Shown here: positions 62,562-63,473 of the stretch, one piece after another
Layout: each line of letters starts with the position of its first letter
Position numbering within the stretch: position 1 is the first letter of the stretch
Source of the DNA: Setaria digitata
Taxonomy: Eukaryota; Nematoda; Chromadorea; Rhabditida; Setariidae
Assembly (NCBI GenBank): GCA_003640385.1
Contig: RCAB01000376.1
Coordinates: 1-63,473, forward strand
Reading direction: 5' to 3'
Length of the DNA: 63,473 nucleotides
Program-made: the position numbers and the translations under genes
The notes under the pieces: model-generated
Database searches by the model: none
Seen by the model: the letters and a program-made list of their open reading frames with translations, nothing else
Told to the model about the DNA's origin: nothing

Positions 62562-63305
62562 CGTAACTACATATTGTTTTTAGCTCACAGAAATGGGAAT
62601 CGATTGTGATGGACCAAATTTGAATGATAAAGTAAATGCAGATCTGGTGATAACACTGAAACAGTTGTTAATGTTTGCAGTACAAATCAGTTATGGTTTA
62701 GTAAGTATTGCTTTATCATGAATAACTATATTTTCTTTTATTTATATTTCTTTTCTATTCCATAAATCAATCAATGATAACAAAAAAAAATACTTATGAT
62801 GGCATTATTTCTACAGTTGGTTATGCTTGATAATCATTTTTATGAAAGCATTCACTTGGTGATAAAGTGATATTTTATTGTATTATATCAAAATCGCTTT
62901 ATTTCTGGAGCACAATTCTAAATATTAACAGAAACTAATCACCAACTGTAATTTTATATCAATAAAACAATAAAACATAAAACATGTAACATGTATTTTA
63001 TTTTTCGCTAGGAAATAATTATTTTCAGGAATATCTTAGTCAAAAAGGTTTTGTACATCGNTGTATTCGCTAGGAAATAATTATTTTCAGGAATATCTTA
63101 GTCAAAAAGGTTTTGTACATCGGGATGTAGCAGCACGTAATATTTTGGTACATGAGAAGACAAATGCAAAAATTGGTGATTTTGGTTTATGTCGATATAT
63201 TTATCGTGATTCTGCTAACTACAAAAGTAAGGGCGGACGATTGCCTGTCAAATGGATGAGTCCAGAAGCTATCAAACATTATGAATTCACCATGTATTCA
63301 GATGT
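53210..63305 (+). CDS. Receptor tyrosine kinase, FN3-like ectodomain (3' partial)
   Basis: Exons: 53210-53386, 53678-53734, 54393-54599, 55573-55755, 56708-56786, 57194-57294, 57702-57867, 58713-58948, 59203-59286, 59758-59932, about 60370-60529, 61074-61267, 61864-62057, 62584-62700, 63091-63305; the rest lies beyond the window. Phases match throughout if the single N at 60369 is ignored. The product, about 780 residues so far, begins with a signal peptide (SLLVFIILF) and a Cys-rich segment. Beta-sandwich/FN3-like domains with many NxT/NxS sites follow, then one TM ([20 protein letters not shown]). Kinase landmarks: [60 protein letters not shown]. An insertion of about 20 residues separates the glycine loop from the catalytic Lys. 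This is a transmembrane receptor that phosphorylates tyrosines. It resembles worm RTKs of the HIR-1/FGFR-VEGFR-like group; orthology is not proven. Confidence 0.88.
55161..55271. repeat. Two adjacent perfect AT-rich palindromes
   Basis: 55161-55192 (32 bp; AATTCAGAATCATATA and its complement) and 55236-55271 (36 bp; GTCACATACATATATATA and its complement) are both perfect and have no spacer. They are separated by an AT array. They lie in the RTK intron after exon 54393-54599 and can form cruciforms. Confidence 0.95.
55785..56135. repeat. Degenerate intronic repeats
   Basis: Elements of the form TTCATTATCAxxAGCAAxATTTTxxCxxTATCA recur about eight times over 350 bp in the RTK intron after exon 55573-55755. 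Spacing is irregular (about 30-60 bp). They are diverged and probably an old minisatellite. Confidence 0.6.
60919..60976 (+). pseudogene. Relic copy of the RTK juxtamembrane exon start
   Basis: 60931-60976 matches the true exon segment 61075-61120 at 41 of 46 positions. The flank (GTATAATCCAGCC versus GTATAAGCAGGC) also matches the acceptor region. In the receptor frame the copy has TGA where the exon has TGG (Trp), and it is cut off after ATTTATGATG, so it is not a usable exon. It lies about 140 bp upstream of the real one. Confidence 0.8.
63001..63090 (+). other. N-flanked direct duplication of an RTK exon start
   Basis: 63029-63060 repeats the first 32 bases of exon 63091 together with its 3' splice site, and ends at the N at 63061. 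The identity is essentially perfect, so I treat it as an assembly-gap artefact, not a second exon. Confidence 0.75.
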
Positions 63306-63473
63306 GTCCGTATTAAATTCTTCCTAAAAATTTCTAAATCGAAAAATAAAATTAAATAAAGTAAATTAATCCTATATCGAGTTTCTACCATATTTAGTAA
63401 AGAGCTCACAAAAATTTTTAACATTTTTCATTACTAAACTTCTTAGCGTTTTTTCCTTTTTCTTTTTTTTTTT

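Overview
This window is eukaryotic nuclear DNA, almost certainly from a parasitic nematode. A filarial or other spirurid worm is my best guess. It is very AT-rich and full of long A/T homopolymers. Coding sequence is broken into short exons, introns are typically 50-1000 bp, and 3' splice sites follow the nematode TTTTCAG/TTTTAG pattern. The gene content also fits: a major-sperm-protein-domain gene, a YOP-1/REEP5 gene, an inverted formin and an SL-type trans-splice acceptor. There are no prokaryotic features, CRISPR arrays, rRNA or tRNA genes that I can support. The species call is inference. The exon models were built by hand from reading-frame and phase continuity.

Layout. 1-2.5 kb: no gene. 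2.5-9.9 kb (+): an ANGEL-family endonuclease/exonuclease/phosphatase (17 exons). 13.6-16.0 kb (+): a small MSP-domain protein. 16.6-20.6 kb (-): an SH2-domain adaptor, convergent with the MSP gene. 23.3-25.7 kb (+): a lysine-rich basic protein that I do not recognise. 26.6-33.9 kb (+): an INF2-like inverted formin with DID, proline-rich FH1 and FH2 (17 exons, 875 codons, every phase closes). 37.5-39.7 kb (+): a YOP-1/REEP5-type ER-shaping membrane protein. 41.0-42.8 kb (-): a short signal-peptide plus single-TM, Cys-tailed protein that I do not recognise. 44.8-48.1 kb (-): an F-box protein whose intron holds a 121-bp tandem array related to its own exon. 48.1-53.2 kb: a repeat-rich, gene-poor stretch. 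53.2 kb to the end (+): a receptor tyrosine kinase with a Cys-rich/FN3-like ectodomain, cut by the window edge inside the kinase domain.

The genes are not an operon and do not form one pathway. They are unrelated single-copy worm genes in both orientations. Two of them concern actin and ER/tubule architecture (inverted formin, YOP-1), and two concern phosphotyrosine signalling (SH2 protein, RTK). I would not read functional coupling into the order.

The best leads are these: (i) the F-box intron array, whose monomer matches the start of the adjacent exon and repeats ACGTG more than 20 times; (ii) a relic, stop-containing copy of the juxtamembrane/kinase-start exon in the RTK intron; (iii) an apparent non-AG (GG) 3' splice site in the YOP-1 gene; (iv) a TM exon open on both strands in the small membrane-protein gene; (v) two perfect palindromes side by side in an RTK intron; (vi) a long inverted repeat at 12 kb and a perfect 19-bp hairpin at 44.5 kb. 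Several single-N positions are flanked by near-identical direct copies and look like assembly-gap artefacts that duplicate exon ends.
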